From Actinomadura syzygii (GTDB lineage: Bacteria; Actinomycetota; Actinomycetes; Streptosporangiales; Streptosporangiaceae): a stretch of 64,000 bases of DNA. The first letter of the stretch is position 1. Each line of letters starts with the position of its first letter. Positions 26,951-36,031 of this stretch are shown here, one piece after another. The notes under the pieces are model-generated. The model had not been told where the DNA came from. It did no database searches and was given only the letters and a program-made list of their open reading frames with translations. The DNA is taken from NCBI RefSeq assembly GCF_008085905.1, contig NZ_VSFF01000007.1, positions 310,001-374,000 on the forward strand, read 5' to 3'. The position numbers and the translations under genes were made by a program.

Positions 26951-27751
26951 ATGCCCGAGGAGATCGCGGACGTCCTGCGCGTCGAGCGCCGCCCCGGCGG
27001 GGTCGTCGTCCTGACGCTGAACGACCCGTCCCGCCGCAACGCGATGTCGGACGCGATGACCGCCGCCTGGACGGCGGCCATGGACGGTCTCCGCGCCGAC
27101 CGCGACGTGCGGTGCGTCGTGCTGACCGGCGCCGGGAGCGCGTTCAGCTCCGGCGGCGACCTGCCCTGGCTCGCCGATGCGAACGCCGTCCCCGTCCCCG
27201 CGCTGCGCGACCGGATGCTCGCCTTCTACCGGACGTGGCTCGCGATCCGCGACCTGGAGGTCCCGACGATCGCCGCCGTCAACGGGCACGCCGTCGGCGC
27301 CGGGCTGTGCCTCGCGCTCGCCTGCGACCTGCGGTACGCGGCGGCCGGGGCGAAGCTCCTCGCGCCGTTCACCGCGCTCGGCCTGCACCCCGGCATGGCC
27401 GCGACCTGGCTGCTCCCCGAGGTGGCGGGGCTTCCGCTGGCCCGCGAGATGCTGCTCGCCGGACGGGTCGTCACCGGCACGGAGGCGGAGCGGCACGGCC
27501 TCGTCAACCGCGCCGTCGAAGACGGAAAGGTGCTCGACGAGGCCCTCGCCGTCGCCGACCGGGTGGCCGCGCAGGCGCCGATCGCGACCAGGCTCACCAA
27601 GGTCGCGCTCGCGGGCGGCGGGCACCCCGACCAGGAGTCGGCGCTGCGCTGGGAGTCGCTCGCGCAGCCCGTCACGATGGCGTCCAAGGACATGCTGGAG
27701 GGGCTCGCGGCGCAACGGGAGAGACGCGGCCCGCGCTTCACCGGCGAGTGA
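26951..27751 (+). CDS. Enoyl-CoA hydratase/isomerase (crotonase) family protein lacking both catalytic Glu
   Basis: The ATG at 26951 gives 266 residues. NGHAVGAGLCLALACDLRYAA and SSGGDLPWL are typical of the crotonase fold and its oxyanion hole. In classical enoyl-CoA hydratase two glutamates act in GGGCE and QPE. By alignment the first is Cys (in GAGLCLALACD) and the second Phe (in LAPFTALGLHPG). Hydration is therefore doubtful; another crotonase reaction (isomerase, thioesterase-like or ring-opening) or a binding role is more likely. Confidence 0.82.
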   Translation: MPEEIADVLRVERRPGGVVVLTLNDPSRRNAMSDAMTAAWTAAMDGLRADRDVRCVVLTGAGSAFSSGGDLPWLADANAVPVPALRDRMLAFYRTWLAIRDLEVPTIAAVNGHAVGAGLCLALACDLRYAAAGAKLLAPFTALGLHPGMAATWLLPEVAGLPLAREMLLAGRVVTGTEAERHGLVNRAVEDGKVLDEALAVADRVAAQAPIATRLTKVALAGGGHPDQESALRWESLAQPVTMASKDMLEGLAAQRERRGPRFTGE

Positions 27752-27897
27752 ACGCGCTTCACCGGAAGGTGAACCCCGGGCGGCACGCCGCGGACCATTG
27801 TGGTAAACCACTGAGGTTCGTAAAAACATAGGCTCTGACCTGCGCCTACGTCAAACACCCCCTTTGGGGCCCGCAAAATTTCGAGTACGGTTCAGGC

Positions 27898-28479
27898 GTG
27901 CCCCCTAACGTTGAGGTCCGCCGCAGCGCCAGGCGCAGGCGAACCGTGTCCGCCTACCGCGACGGCGACAAGGTGGTGGTGATGGTTCCGTCCAGGCTCA
28001 GCAAGGCCGAAGAGGAACAGTGGATCGCGACCATCCTTGAGCGGCTCGAGGAGCGGGAGCGCCGCCGCCGACCCACCGACGCCGACCTCCAGTCGCGCGC
28101 CCGGGACCTGTCCAGGCGCTACCTCGCCGGACGCGCCGACCCCGTCAGCGTCCGCTGGGTCGCGAACCAGCGCGCCCGCTGGGGATCGTGCACCCCCGAC
28201 GACGGCACGATCAGGCTGTCCACCCGGCTGCGCGGCATGCCGTCCTGGGTGGTCGACTACGTGCTCGTCCACGAGCTGGCGCACCTTCTCATACCCGGGC
28301 ACGGCGCCGACTTCTGGGAGCTGGTCGGCAACTATCCGAAGGCCGACCGGGCCCGCGGCTACCTGGAGGGCGTCGCCGCCGCCGCGCACCTGCCGCTGGA
28401 GGCCGACACCCTGGACGACGAGATCGTCACCGAGGGGGTCCGGCACGGGGACGACTTCCCGCACGAGGCCGCCGGGTGA
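27898..28479 (+). CDS. YgjP-like (DUF45) zinc metallopeptidase
   Basis: GTG start; 193 residues. RWGSC (in RARWGSCTPDDG) and VDYVLVHELAHLLIPGHGADFW, with the HExxH zinc motif and a downstream His, define the YgjP/SprT-related family. Members are predicted cytosolic metal-dependent peptidases of unknown substrate. The next gene starts within the stop codon (GTGA), so the two are translationally coupled. Confidence 0.87.
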   Translation: MPPNVEVRRSARRRRTVSAYRDGDKVVVMVPSRLSKAEEEQWIATILERLEERERRRRPTDADLQSRARDLSRRYLAGRADPVSVRWVANQRARWGSCTPDDGTIRLSTRLRGMPSWVVDYVLVHELAHLLIPGHGADFWELVGNYPKADRARGYLEGVAAAAHLPLEADTLDDEIVTEGVRHGDDFPHEAAG

Positions 28480-29132
28480 CCCTGGCCCGCTTCGCCGCAG
28501 TCCTCTCCCTGCTCGACCGTTCGCAGCCCGACCGTGGTTCCGCCGTGCCCGCGGGCGTCGACGCGGACGAATTCCGCCTCGCCCTGCTCGAAGACGCCTG
28601 CGAGGTCGTCGCCGGGCTCGAACTCGTGACGCCCGCCCTCGTCCTCGACCCGCCGGACCAGCCGGACGCGGAGGCCGCGACCTGGCCGGGCACCCCGATC
28701 GTCCGCGAGCCGACGCTCGCCGGCGCGTTCGCCGCGCTGCACGCGCTCGGCGCCGAGACCGCCGTGCTCGTCGCGCCGGACGCCCCCGACCTGCCGCCGC
28801 TGCTGATCGGCAAGCTGTTCCGCGCCCTCGGGAACGCGCCGTCCGCGGCCTGCGCGGCCCGCTCCGGCGGCGGGCTCGTCGCGCTCGCCGCCCGGCTGCC
28901 ATTGCCCGGCTGGCTCGCCGCCGCCCTGGACGGCAGCGACAACGCGGTCGATCTCGACACCCCGGACGCGCTGGCCAGGCTCCGCGCCGCCGCGCCGCGA
29001 CCCGGGCTCGTCCCGCAGGGACCGCCCTGGCATCGCCTCCGCACCACCGCCGACCTGCGGTTCCTCGACCCGGGGCTGGAAGGCTGGGAGAACACCCGGG
29101 CGCTGCTCGAAGGTCATCCGCTCGGCTCGTGA
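28476..29132 (+). CDS. Hypothetical protein, possible GT-A/MobA-like fold
   Basis: The GTG at 28476 overlaps the upstream stop; 218 residues. ETAVLVAPDAPDLPPLLIGKLFRAL resembles the nucleotide-sugar or NTP transferase core (DxPDLP-type loop) of DUF2064/CofC-like proteins, but the N-terminal signature of such enzymes is not evident. The C-terminus PGLEGWENTRALLEGHP recurs in actinobacterial homologues as I recall. Function unknown. Its end overlaps the convergent Nudix gene by 19 bases. Confidence 0.6.
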   Translation: MTLARFAAVLSLLDRSQPDRGSAVPAGVDADEFRLALLEDACEVVAGLELVTPALVLDPPDQPDAEAATWPGTPIVREPTLAGAFAALHALGAETAVLVAPDAPDLPPLLIGKLFRALGNAPSAACAARSGGGLVALAARLPLPGWLAAALDGSDNAVDLDTPDALARLRAAAPRPGLVPQGPPWHRLRTTADLRFLDPGLEGWENTRALLEGHPLGS

Positions 29133-29677
29133 CCCGCGTCCCGCGCCCGTGCCACCAGGCGGCGGACGGCGTCGTCGGTCGGCTCGGGCAGCTCGTCCAC
29201 GGGGAACCAGCCGAGCGCGTCGGACTCGTCGCTGACCGTGTGCCGGGCGCCGTCCGGCGCGATCACCGTGTACTGGACGTCCAGATGCCAGGTCTCCCGA
29301 TCCCGGCAGCGGACGGCGTGCCGGTCGAGCTGGACGGGCCCCGGCACCAGCCGCAGCCCGCCGATCCCGGACTCCTCGGTCGCCTCCCGCAGCGCCGCGC
29401 CCGCGAGCGTCGCGTCGCGCGGCTCGCAGTGCCCGCCCAGCTGGAACCACGCCTTGAACTTGGCGTGCAGGGTCAGCAGCACGCGCGACCTGGACGGATC
29501 GAGCACCGCCGCGCTGGCCGTGATGTGCCCGGCCGCGCACTCCCGCCACAGGCCGTCCACCGGATGCTCCTCCAGGTGGCGGAGGAACTCCAGGCGGGCC
29601 TTCTCCTGGCCGGGGTCGGGCGCCGTCCACGACGACAGGACCCGGACGGCGTCGTCGTGCAGGACGCTTCGCGTCAC
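29114..29677 (-). CDS. Nudix hydrolase
   Basis: The GTG at 29677 overlaps the stop of the 61-aa gene as GTGA; 187 residues. The Nudix box starts at GGHCEPRDATLAGAALREAT and ends EESG, with all key Gly, Arg and Glu residues. FKAWFQLGGHCE and TWHLDVQYTVIAP fit the hydrolase core. The nucleotide or sugar-nucleotide substrate is not predictable. Third gene of a tightly coupled operon behind the metalloprotease. Confidence 0.87.
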   Translation of the reverse strand: MTRSVLHDDAVRVLSSWTAPDPGQEKARLEFLRHLEEHPVDGLWRECAAGHITASAAVLDPSRSRVLLTLHAKFKAWFQLGGHCEPRDATLAGAALREATEESGIGGLRLVPGPVQLDRHAVRCRDRETWHLDVQYTVIAPDGARHTVSDESDALGWFPVDELPEPTDDAVRRLVARARDAGHEPSG

Positions 29678-29859
29678 GTGCGGCCCACGCGCGGATACCG
29701 GGAGTTGACCGGGTGGCGGCGGCGCCGCTCCTGGTCGATCGGGCGGTGCCAGCACAGGCTCGCGCGGGCGACCCGCCGCCGGACCGCGTTCGCCGACGAC
29801 CCCGGCGCGTACCCGCAGCCGTGCACGTGCGGCACGCGCGACTCGCGCGGGCGGCTCAT
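29674..29859 (-). CDS. Small 61-residue coupled protein
   Basis: The start ATG overlaps the stop of the upstream metalloprotease gene as ATGA, and the stop overlaps the Nudix start as GTGA, so it bridges both with four-base overlaps at each end. This is strong evidence that it is translated. The product is Arg-rich with two Cys and several His (VPHVHGCGYAPG, ASLCWHRP), perhaps a small metal-binding or nucleic-acid-binding protein. I do not recognise a family. Confidence 0.65.
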   Translation of the reverse strand: MSRPRESRVPHVHGCGYAPGSSANAVRRRVARASLCWHRPIDQERRRRHPVNSRYPRVGRT

Positions 29860-31286
29860 GCGCGGGGCCCGCCGTCGCCGGAGCCGTCGCCCTCGTCGTC
29901 GGGCTTCTCGTCGGGCGCGTCGGGCTTCTCGCCGGGCTTCTCGTCGGACGCGCCGGGCTTGTCGTCGGGCTTCTCGTCGTGTTCGTCCGCCGGCTTGGTG
30001 AGCTTCGACAGGTCGAGGTCCGACAGGCCCTCCAGCTCGTCGCGGCCGTGGACGAACCCCTCCGGGTCGTCGAGGTCGTCGGACGTCGGGAGCAGGTCGG
30101 GGTGGTCCCAGAGGGCGTCCCGGCCCTGGGAGCCGCGCACCTCGGTGAGCGTCCGCCACAGGGTGGCCGCCTCGCGCAGCCGCCGGGGCCGCAGTTCGAG
30201 GCCGACCAGCGTCGCGAACGTCCGCTCCGCGGGGCCGCCGGTCGCGCGCCGCCGCCGGACCGCCTCGGCCAGCTTCACCGAGCCGGGCAGCCGCTCCTTC
30301 GCGGCCTCGTTCACGACCGTGTCGACCCAGCCCTCGACCAGCGCGAGCGCCGTCTCCAGGCGGGCGAGCGCCGCCTTCTGCCGCGGCGTCTCCTCCGGCT
30401 GGAGCTGGAGCTCGTTGCCGAGCGCCTCCTGCAGCGCCTCCGGGTTCGACAGGTCGAGCCCCTGGACGGCCTGCTCGATGCCCGACAGGTCGACCGTGAT
30501 GCCGCGCGCGTACTCCTCGACCGCGCCCAGCAGGTGCGACCGCAGCCACGGGACGTGGGTGAACAGCCGCTGGTGCGCGGCCTCGCGCAGCGCCAGGTAG
30601 AGCCGGACCTCGTCGCCGGAGACCTCGAGCCCGGAGCCGAACGCCTCGACGCCCGCGGGCAGCAGCGCGCCGACCCCGTCCGGGGCGAGCGGCAGGCCCA
30701 CGTCGGCGGAGCCGGTGACCTCGCGGGCCAGCGCGCCGAGCGCCTGCCCGGCCTGGCCGCCGACCATCGCGCCCGCCATCTGCTTGACCATCCCGATCAG
30801 CGGACCGGCCATCGCCTGCACGTCCGCCGGGATCTCGCCCGCGCCGAGCGCCCCGCCCATGGAGTCGACCATGCGGGCCGCGATCGGGTCGCACACCTTC
30901 GCCCAGACGGGGAGCGTCTGCTCGATCCACTCGGAGCGGCTCCACGCCTGCGGCGTGCGGATGCCCGCGGGCAGCGTCGTGGCGCCGTCCAGCCACAGCT
31001 CGGCGAGGCGCAGCGCCTCCTCGACCTGGCGGCGCTCGGCGTCGACGACCGACGGGTCGCCCTGCTCCACCACGCTGTGCCGCGCGATGTTCTTGGCCAG
31101 ATCCCAGTTGAGGGGGCCGCCGCCCGCGCCGCCGGCCGCACCCTGGCCGCCGATCATGTCGGCGAACCGGTGCAGCATGTCGGCGAACTGCGCCATGTCG
31201 CCGCCCATGCCCTTGAATGGATCCTGGGACCGGTCGTCGTCGTCGCCGTCGCCTGGACGGTTGAAGCCGAAGGGAGTGTTGCTCAT
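29856..31286 (-). CDS. Zinc-dependent metalloprotease (DUF2342 / zincin-like)
   Basis: The ATG at 31286 has AGGGGCG six bases upstream; 476 residues. The core EVRLYLALREAAHQRLFTHV, with the REAAHxRLF signature, plus VVNEAAKERLPG and AERTFATLVGLELRPRRLREA fit the DUF2342 zincin family (Rv3195-like). The classical HExxH is replaced by the family form. The C-terminal 45 residues are low-complexity Asp/Glu/Lys/Pro repeats of the EKPD type. Divergent from the SDR gene with a shared 89-base promoter region. Confidence 0.85.
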   Translation of the reverse strand: MSNTPFGFNRPGDGDDDDRSQDPFKGMGGDMAQFADMLHRFADMIGGQGAAGGAGGGPLNWDLAKNIARHSVVEQGDPSVVDAERRQVEEALRLAELWLDGATTLPAGIRTPQAWSRSEWIEQTLPVWAKVCDPIAARMVDSMGGALGAGEIPADVQAMAGPLIGMVKQMAGAMVGGQAGQALGALAREVTGSADVGLPLAPDGVGALLPAGVEAFGSGLEVSGDEVRLYLALREAAHQRLFTHVPWLRSHLLGAVEEYARGITVDLSGIEQAVQGLDLSNPEALQEALGNELQLQPEETPRQKAALARLETALALVEGWVDTVVNEAAKERLPGSVKLAEAVRRRRATGGPAERTFATLVGLELRPRRLREAATLWRTLTEVRGSQGRDALWDHPDLLPTSDDLDDPEGFVHGRDELEGLSDLDLSKLTKPADEHDEKPDDKPGASDEKPGEKPDAPDEKPDDEGDGSGDGGPRA

Positions 31287-31375
31287 CGGTTCGCCCCTGG
31301 GATGCATGATGGGCTCATATCCGCAACGTTAGCCGGTCTGGGCAAGGTCGCGTACACAAGGAAGGGGGCACCCCC

Positions 31376-32458
31376 GTGGCAACGGGCAAGGTTCGCCCTC
31401 GGCGTAGCAAGGGCCCGGTCGTCGCCGTCACCGGCGCGGCCACCGGGGCGGGACGGCTGCTCGCCGCCCGGCTCGCCGAACGGGAGGAGATCCGCAAGGT
31501 CGTCGCCATCGACGCGCATCGTGGCGACGTGCCCGGCGTCACCTGGCGTGTCGTCGACATCCGCGACCCGCTGCTGTCCAACCGGCTGTCGGACGTCGAC
31601 GTGATCGTCAACCTGGACGTCGAGCACTCCCCGGACGTGGACCCGCGCGAGCGCCGCACCCACAACGTCCGCGGGGCGCAGACCGTCGTCACCGCCGCGG
31701 CCGCGGCCCGGGTCCGCCGGGTCGTGTTGGTCACGTCCGCGATGGTGTACGGGGCCGAGCCCGGCAACGAGGTGCCCCTGCCCGAGGACTCCCCGCTCCT
31801 CGCCGAGGCCAGCACCAGCATCGCGGGCGACCACCTGGAGATCGAAGAGCTGGCCGCGACCGCGCCGATCACGCACCCCGGGCTGGAGGTCACGGTCGTC
31901 CGTCCGGCGGCGCTCGCCGGGCCCGGCGTCGACACGGTCGTCACCCGGCACTTCGAGGCGCCCCGGCTGCTGACGGTCAAGGGCAGCACGCCCGGCTGGC
32001 AGTTCTGCCACCTCGAAGACCTGGCGTCCGCCCTGGAGGTCGTCGTCACCGAGGAGCTCACCGGGCCGCTCGCGGTCGGCTGCGAGGGCTGGCTCGGCCC
32101 CGAGGAGGTCACCGAGATCACCGGCAAGCGCAGCTTCGAGCTGCCCGCCGCCCTCACGTTCGGGATGGCGCAGCGCCTCCACCGGCTCGGCATGACGCCC
32201 GCGCCCGCCACCGACCTGCACTACGTCGCCTACCCGTGGGTCGTCGACTGCGCGCGGCTGCGGGCCGCCGGGTGGAAGCCGATGTACGACAACGCCGCCG
32301 CGCTCCGCGCCGTGATGGACGAGACCGCCGGACGGCACGCCGTCGTCGGCCGCCGCGTTGGCGGCAAGGAGGCCACCATGGCGACGGCGGCGGGCGCCAC
32401 CGTCGCCGCGATCGGCGCCGCCGCCGCGATCCGCCGCGCCCGCAAGCGCCGCCGCTGA
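31376..32458 (+). CDS. NAD-dependent epimerase/dehydratase (SDR family)
   Basis: GTG start behind GGAAGGGGG; 360 residues. The Rossmann motif VVAVTGAATGAGRLLAARLA, an acidic residue after beta-2 (VVAIDAHRGDV), and VVLVTSAMVYGA in the catalytic region point to an extended SDR. The usual YxxxK reads differently (catalytic Tyr could be that in MVYG), so activity on sugars is uncertain. The last 35 residues are Ala-rich and end in an Arg/Lys cluster, perhaps a membrane-associating tail. Confidence 0.8.
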   Translation: MATGKVRPRRSKGPVVAVTGAATGAGRLLAARLAEREEIRKVVAIDAHRGDVPGVTWRVVDIRDPLLSNRLSDVDVIVNLDVEHSPDVDPRERRTHNVRGAQTVVTAAAAARVRRVVLVTSAMVYGAEPGNEVPLPEDSPLLAEASTSIAGDHLEIEELAATAPITHPGLEVTVVRPAALAGPGVDTVVTRHFEAPRLLTVKGSTPGWQFCHLEDLASALEVVVTEELTGPLAVGCEGWLGPEEVTEITGKRSFELPAALTFGMAQRLHRLGMTPAPATDLHYVAYPWVVDCARLRAAGWKPMYDNAAALRAVMDETAGRHAVVGRRVGGKEATMATAAGATVAAIGAAAAIRRARKRRR

Positions 32459-32465
32459 GACCGGG

Positions 32466-35369
32466 CTAGCTCGGGGACGGCGTGCTGGACGGCGTCCCCG
32501 AGGGGCTCGGCGACGGGCTCCCGGACGGCGGCGTGGTGGGCTTGGCCTCGCTCGCCGCCGCCAGCGCGGCCTGCGCGTCCTTGATCCGCTTCCAGGCGTC
32601 GCCCATGCCCGGGTAGTCGCCCTTCTTCTGCGCGTTCTCGTAGTCCTGGACGGCCGTCCGCAGGTCGTTGATCGCCTTCTGCGCCTGCGCGCTGAGCTGC
32701 CCGCCCGGCGCGGTCGTCGTCGGCGGCGGCGGCCCGGCGCCCGCGCCGCCGAGGACCTGTTCGAGCGCGTCGTCGAGGGTGTCGGCGGCGGCGATGCTCT
32801 CCCCGAACCGGACGAGGATCTTGCCCAGGATCGGGTACGGCTGCTGCTCCTTGCCGCCCGCCGCCTTCGTGTACATCGGCTCGACGTAGAGCAGGCTCCC
32901 GCCGAACGGGATCGTGAGCAGGTTGCCGGGGACGGTCTTCGTCCCACCCTGTCTCAGCGCGAACAGGTCGTTCTTCACCTTCGCGTCGGTCTCGAACGAG
33001 TTCTGCACCTGGCCGGGGCCTGTCGGCTGCGCGTTGCGCGGCATCTGCAGGATCTCGATCTGCCCGTAGTCCTGCCCCGGGGTCGACCCGACCGCCATGA
33101 ACGCGGCGAGCTGAGCGTTGCCGCGCGGGTTGAACACCGTGGTCAGCGAGAACGACTCGGCGGCACGGCCCGGCATCCGCAGGCTCTGGTAGTAGGGCGG
33201 CTGGCGCTTGTCCTTGGCGGACGGGTCCTCCGGCACCTCCCAGAAGCCCTCGCCGTTGTAGAACGCCGACGGGTCGGTCACGTGGTACTTGGTGAGGATC
33301 TTCCGCTGCACCTTGAACAGGTCCTGCGGGTAGCGGAAGTGCGCCTCAAGCTCCGGCGGGATGGACGACCGAGGCTGGACGGTGTGGTCGAACACCTTCA
33401 TCCACGTCTTGGTGATCGGGTCGTTCTCGTCCCACTGGTACAGGTGGACGCTGCCGTCGTAGGCGTCCACCGTGGCCTTGACGGAGTTCCGCATGTAGTT
33501 GATGTGGTCGTCGGCCTGCCGCGCCACCGCCGACCGGGTGTCGGTGATCGTGTCGCGGGTCGCCTCGCCGAGGCTCGTCTCCTCCGCGTACGGGTAGCCG
33601 TTGGACGTGGTGTAGCCGTCCACGATCCACAGGATGCGGCCGTTGACGACGGCCGGGTACGGGTCGCCGTCGAGGGTGAGCCAGGGCGCGGCCTTCTGCA
33701 CCCGCTCGCGCGGCGACCGGTCGTACATGATCTTGGCGTTCTTGTTGATCGCGCCGGACAGCAGGAGGTTCTTGTCCTGGAACTTCGCCGAGTAGAGCAG
33801 CTTGTTGAGGAACGAGTCGATCGGGACGCCGCCCTCGCCGTCGTAGGTGCTGCTCTGCTGGCCCGACTCGCTGTTGTCGGGGTAGTTCAGCTCCTGCTGG
33901 CCGCGTCCGCCGACCACCGAGTAGCGCGGCGAGCGCTCGCCGAAGTAGATCTCCGGCTTCCCGACCTTGATCTTCTGGGCCGGGTCGGCGGGCATGTTCT
34001 TGGTGATGAAGTCGGGCACCCGTCCCGCGTCGAACCGGTCGCCGTACGCGGACACGAACCCGTAGCCGTGGGTGTAGACCATGTGGTCCTTCACCCAGCT
34101 CCGCTGCCCGGCGGGCGCCCCGGACAGCTCCCGCAGCGCGACGATCGTGTCGACGGGCTTGCCGTCCACCTGGTAGCGGTCGACGTCCAGCGTGTCGGGG
34201 AACCGGTAGAACGGGCGGATCCGCTGGAGCTGCTGGTACGTCTCGCCCACCACGGCCGGGTCGAGGACGCGAACCCCGCCCAGCTCGTCGGCCTCCTTCT
34301 GGAGGGCCTTCTTGTCGGTCACCGGCTGCGACCCGTACGGGACGACCCGCGCCCCGTCCACGCCGTACGCCTTGCGGGTGAACTCGATGTTGCGCTGGAT
34401 GTAGTCGCGTTCCTTGGCCAGCTCGTCCGGCTTCACCTGGAACTGCTGGATCAGCAGCGGGTAGACGCCGCCGAGCAGGATCGCCGACAGGACGAGGAGC
34501 GTGAACCCGACGCCGGGCAGCATCATCCCGCGCCGCAGCAGGTTGCTGAAGAACATCACCATGCAGAGCACCGCGATGATCATGAGGATGGTCTTGGCGG
34601 GCAGCAGGGCGTTCACGTCGGTGTAGGACGCGCCGGTCGTCACCCCGCGCTCGGAGTGCACCAGCCCGTACCGGTCGAACCAGTACGCGACGGCCTTCAG
34701 CAGGATGAACACCCCGAAGAGCACGGACAGGTGCGCCCGCGCGGGCGGGCTCGCCTTGTCGCCCGGTCCCTGCAACCGCAGCCCGCCGTACAGGTAGTGC
34801 ACCATCACGGCGGCCAGGATCGACAGGATCACCGTGGCGAACACCACGCCCAGCACGAGCCGCAGGAACGGGTACGTGAAGACGTAGAACGACACGTCCT
34901 TGTGGAACTGCGGGTCCTTCACGTTGAACGGCGTGCGGTTCAGGAACGCCAGCCACACCGGCCACTGGCCCGCCACCGACGAGCCCGTCAGGATCCCGAG
35001 CAGGCCCAGCAGCGTCCAGGAGATGATCCTGCGGCGCGGGTCGATCACCGCGCGGTAGCGCTCCAGCCCCTGCTGTTCCACCGACAGCGGCCGGTACGCC
35101 GGACGCAGCCGGTACGCGATCGCCACGTTCGCGCCGACCACCAGCGTCATCAGCAGCCCGGCGCCGAGGAACAGGACCACCTTCGCCTGCAGCTGGGTCG
35201 TGTAGACCTCGGAGAAGCCGATGGAGTCGTACCACAGCACGTTCGTGTAGACGGCCGTGAAGACCATGAACGCGACCAGCAGCACGGCGAGCGCCACCAG
35301 CGCCGGCAGCAGCAGCCGCGTCCGCCCTGTACCGAGCCGGCGCCCGAATCCGGGAGTCCGGAAGGTCAC
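32466..35369 (-). CDS. UPF0182 family large membrane protein
   Basis: 967 residues. About seven hydrophobic segments lie in the first 330 residues (for example LLLPALVALAVLLVAFMVF and MMLPGVGFTLLVLSAILLGG). A large extracytoplasmic region follows with family motifs such as VNALLPAKTIL, HGYGFVSAYGDRFD and EPMYTKAAGGKEQQPYP. The C-terminus is a Pro/Ser/Thr-rich tail ending in SPSPS-like repeats. The family is widespread in actinobacteria (Rv3193c) and its function is unknown. Confidence 0.92.
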   Translation of the reverse strand: MTFRTPGFGRRLGTGRTRLLLPALVALAVLLVAFMVFTAVYTNVLWYDSIGFSEVYTTQLQAKVVLFLGAGLLMTLVVGANVAIAYRLRPAYRPLSVEQQGLERYRAVIDPRRRIISWTLLGLLGILTGSSVAGQWPVWLAFLNRTPFNVKDPQFHKDVSFYVFTYPFLRLVLGVVFATVILSILAAVMVHYLYGGLRLQGPGDKASPPARAHLSVLFGVFILLKAVAYWFDRYGLVHSERGVTTGASYTDVNALLPAKTILMIIAVLCMVMFFSNLLRRGMMLPGVGFTLLVLSAILLGGVYPLLIQQFQVKPDELAKERDYIQRNIEFTRKAYGVDGARVVPYGSQPVTDKKALQKEADELGGVRVLDPAVVGETYQQLQRIRPFYRFPDTLDVDRYQVDGKPVDTIVALRELSGAPAGQRSWVKDHMVYTHGYGFVSAYGDRFDAGRVPDFITKNMPADPAQKIKVGKPEIYFGERSPRYSVVGGRGQQELNYPDNSESGQQSSTYDGEGGVPIDSFLNKLLYSAKFQDKNLLLSGAINKNAKIMYDRSPRERVQKAAPWLTLDGDPYPAVVNGRILWIVDGYTTSNGYPYAEETSLGEATRDTITDTRSAVARQADDHINYMRNSVKATVDAYDGSVHLYQWDENDPITKTWMKVFDHTVQPRSSIPPELEAHFRYPQDLFKVQRKILTKYHVTDPSAFYNGEGFWEVPEDPSAKDKRQPPYYQSLRMPGRAAESFSLTTVFNPRGNAQLAAFMAVGSTPGQDYGQIEILQMPRNAQPTGPGQVQNSFETDAKVKNDLFALRQGGTKTVPGNLLTIPFGGSLLYVEPMYTKAAGGKEQQPYPILGKILVRFGESIAAADTLDDALEQVLGGAGAGPPPPTTTAPGGQLSAQAQKAINDLRTAVQDYENAQKKGDYPGMGDAWKRIKDAQAALAAASEAKPTTPPSGSPSPSPSGTPSSTPSPS

Positions 35370-35481
35370 TGGCCCCTCCGATCGAGAACTTCGCCCCCAC
35401 CGGCCGGGGGCCGGTGCTGTAGAAGCAACTTACCGACTGGGGCGGGGGTTCCCGCATGTCCCCGAGCCCAAAGGGGGAAAG

Positions 35482-36021
35482 ATGGGCGTTGTGAGTCTTC
35501 TGGAAGAAGTCGTACGCGACCTCGAACGCCACTCGGCCCAGGCGGGCTGGGACGCCGCCCCCCGGCTGTACGCGCTCGTCCGGAGCGGCGAGCTGCGCCG
35601 CGCCGAGCCGGGCATCGCCGACCAGCTCCCGGACGACGCCGAGGCCCTCGTCCCCGTCGAGCAGGAGGCCCTCCCGGACCAGGACGACCTGGAGAAGGCC
35701 CTGGCCGCGATCGTCTGGCCCGACGCCGTGGACGGCTGCGCGCTCGTCATCGAGCGCGTCATCCTCCCGTCCGACGTGGAGGCCGACATCCCCGAGGACG
35801 CCGCCGAGGCGCAGGCGTTCATCGGAGCGCACCCGGCGCGCGAGGACGTCCGCATGGTGGTCGGCGTGCTCCGCGACGGCGCGCGGGCCGCCGCGATCCG
35901 GATGCGCAGCCACGACACCGAGGACGAGGTGCTGGCCGGGCCCGACCTCGTCCGCAGCATCCCGGACGCCCTCATCGCGACCTTCGAACCGGACGAACCC
36001 GGCGCCGCATCGGAAAGGTAG
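35482..36021 (+). CDS. PPA1309 family protein
   Basis: ATG start with AAGGGGG upstream; 179 residues, cytosolic, no signal. LLEEVVRDLERHSAQAGWDAAPRLYALV and AAIVWPDAVDGCALVIERVILPS, then MVVGVLRDGARAAAIRMRSHD, match the PPA1309 family of actinobacterial conserved hypothetical proteins. Function unknown. moaE follows ten bases later on the same strand. Confidence 0.85.
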   Translation: MGVVSLLEEVVRDLERHSAQAGWDAAPRLYALVRSGELRRAEPGIADQLPDDAEALVPVEQEALPDQDDLEKALAAIVWPDAVDGCALVIERVILPSDVEADIPEDAAEAQAFIGAHPAREDVRMVVGVLRDGARAAAIRMRSHDTEDEVLAGPDLVRSIPDALIATFEPDEPGAASER

Positions 36022-36031
36022 CCTGCGGGAC

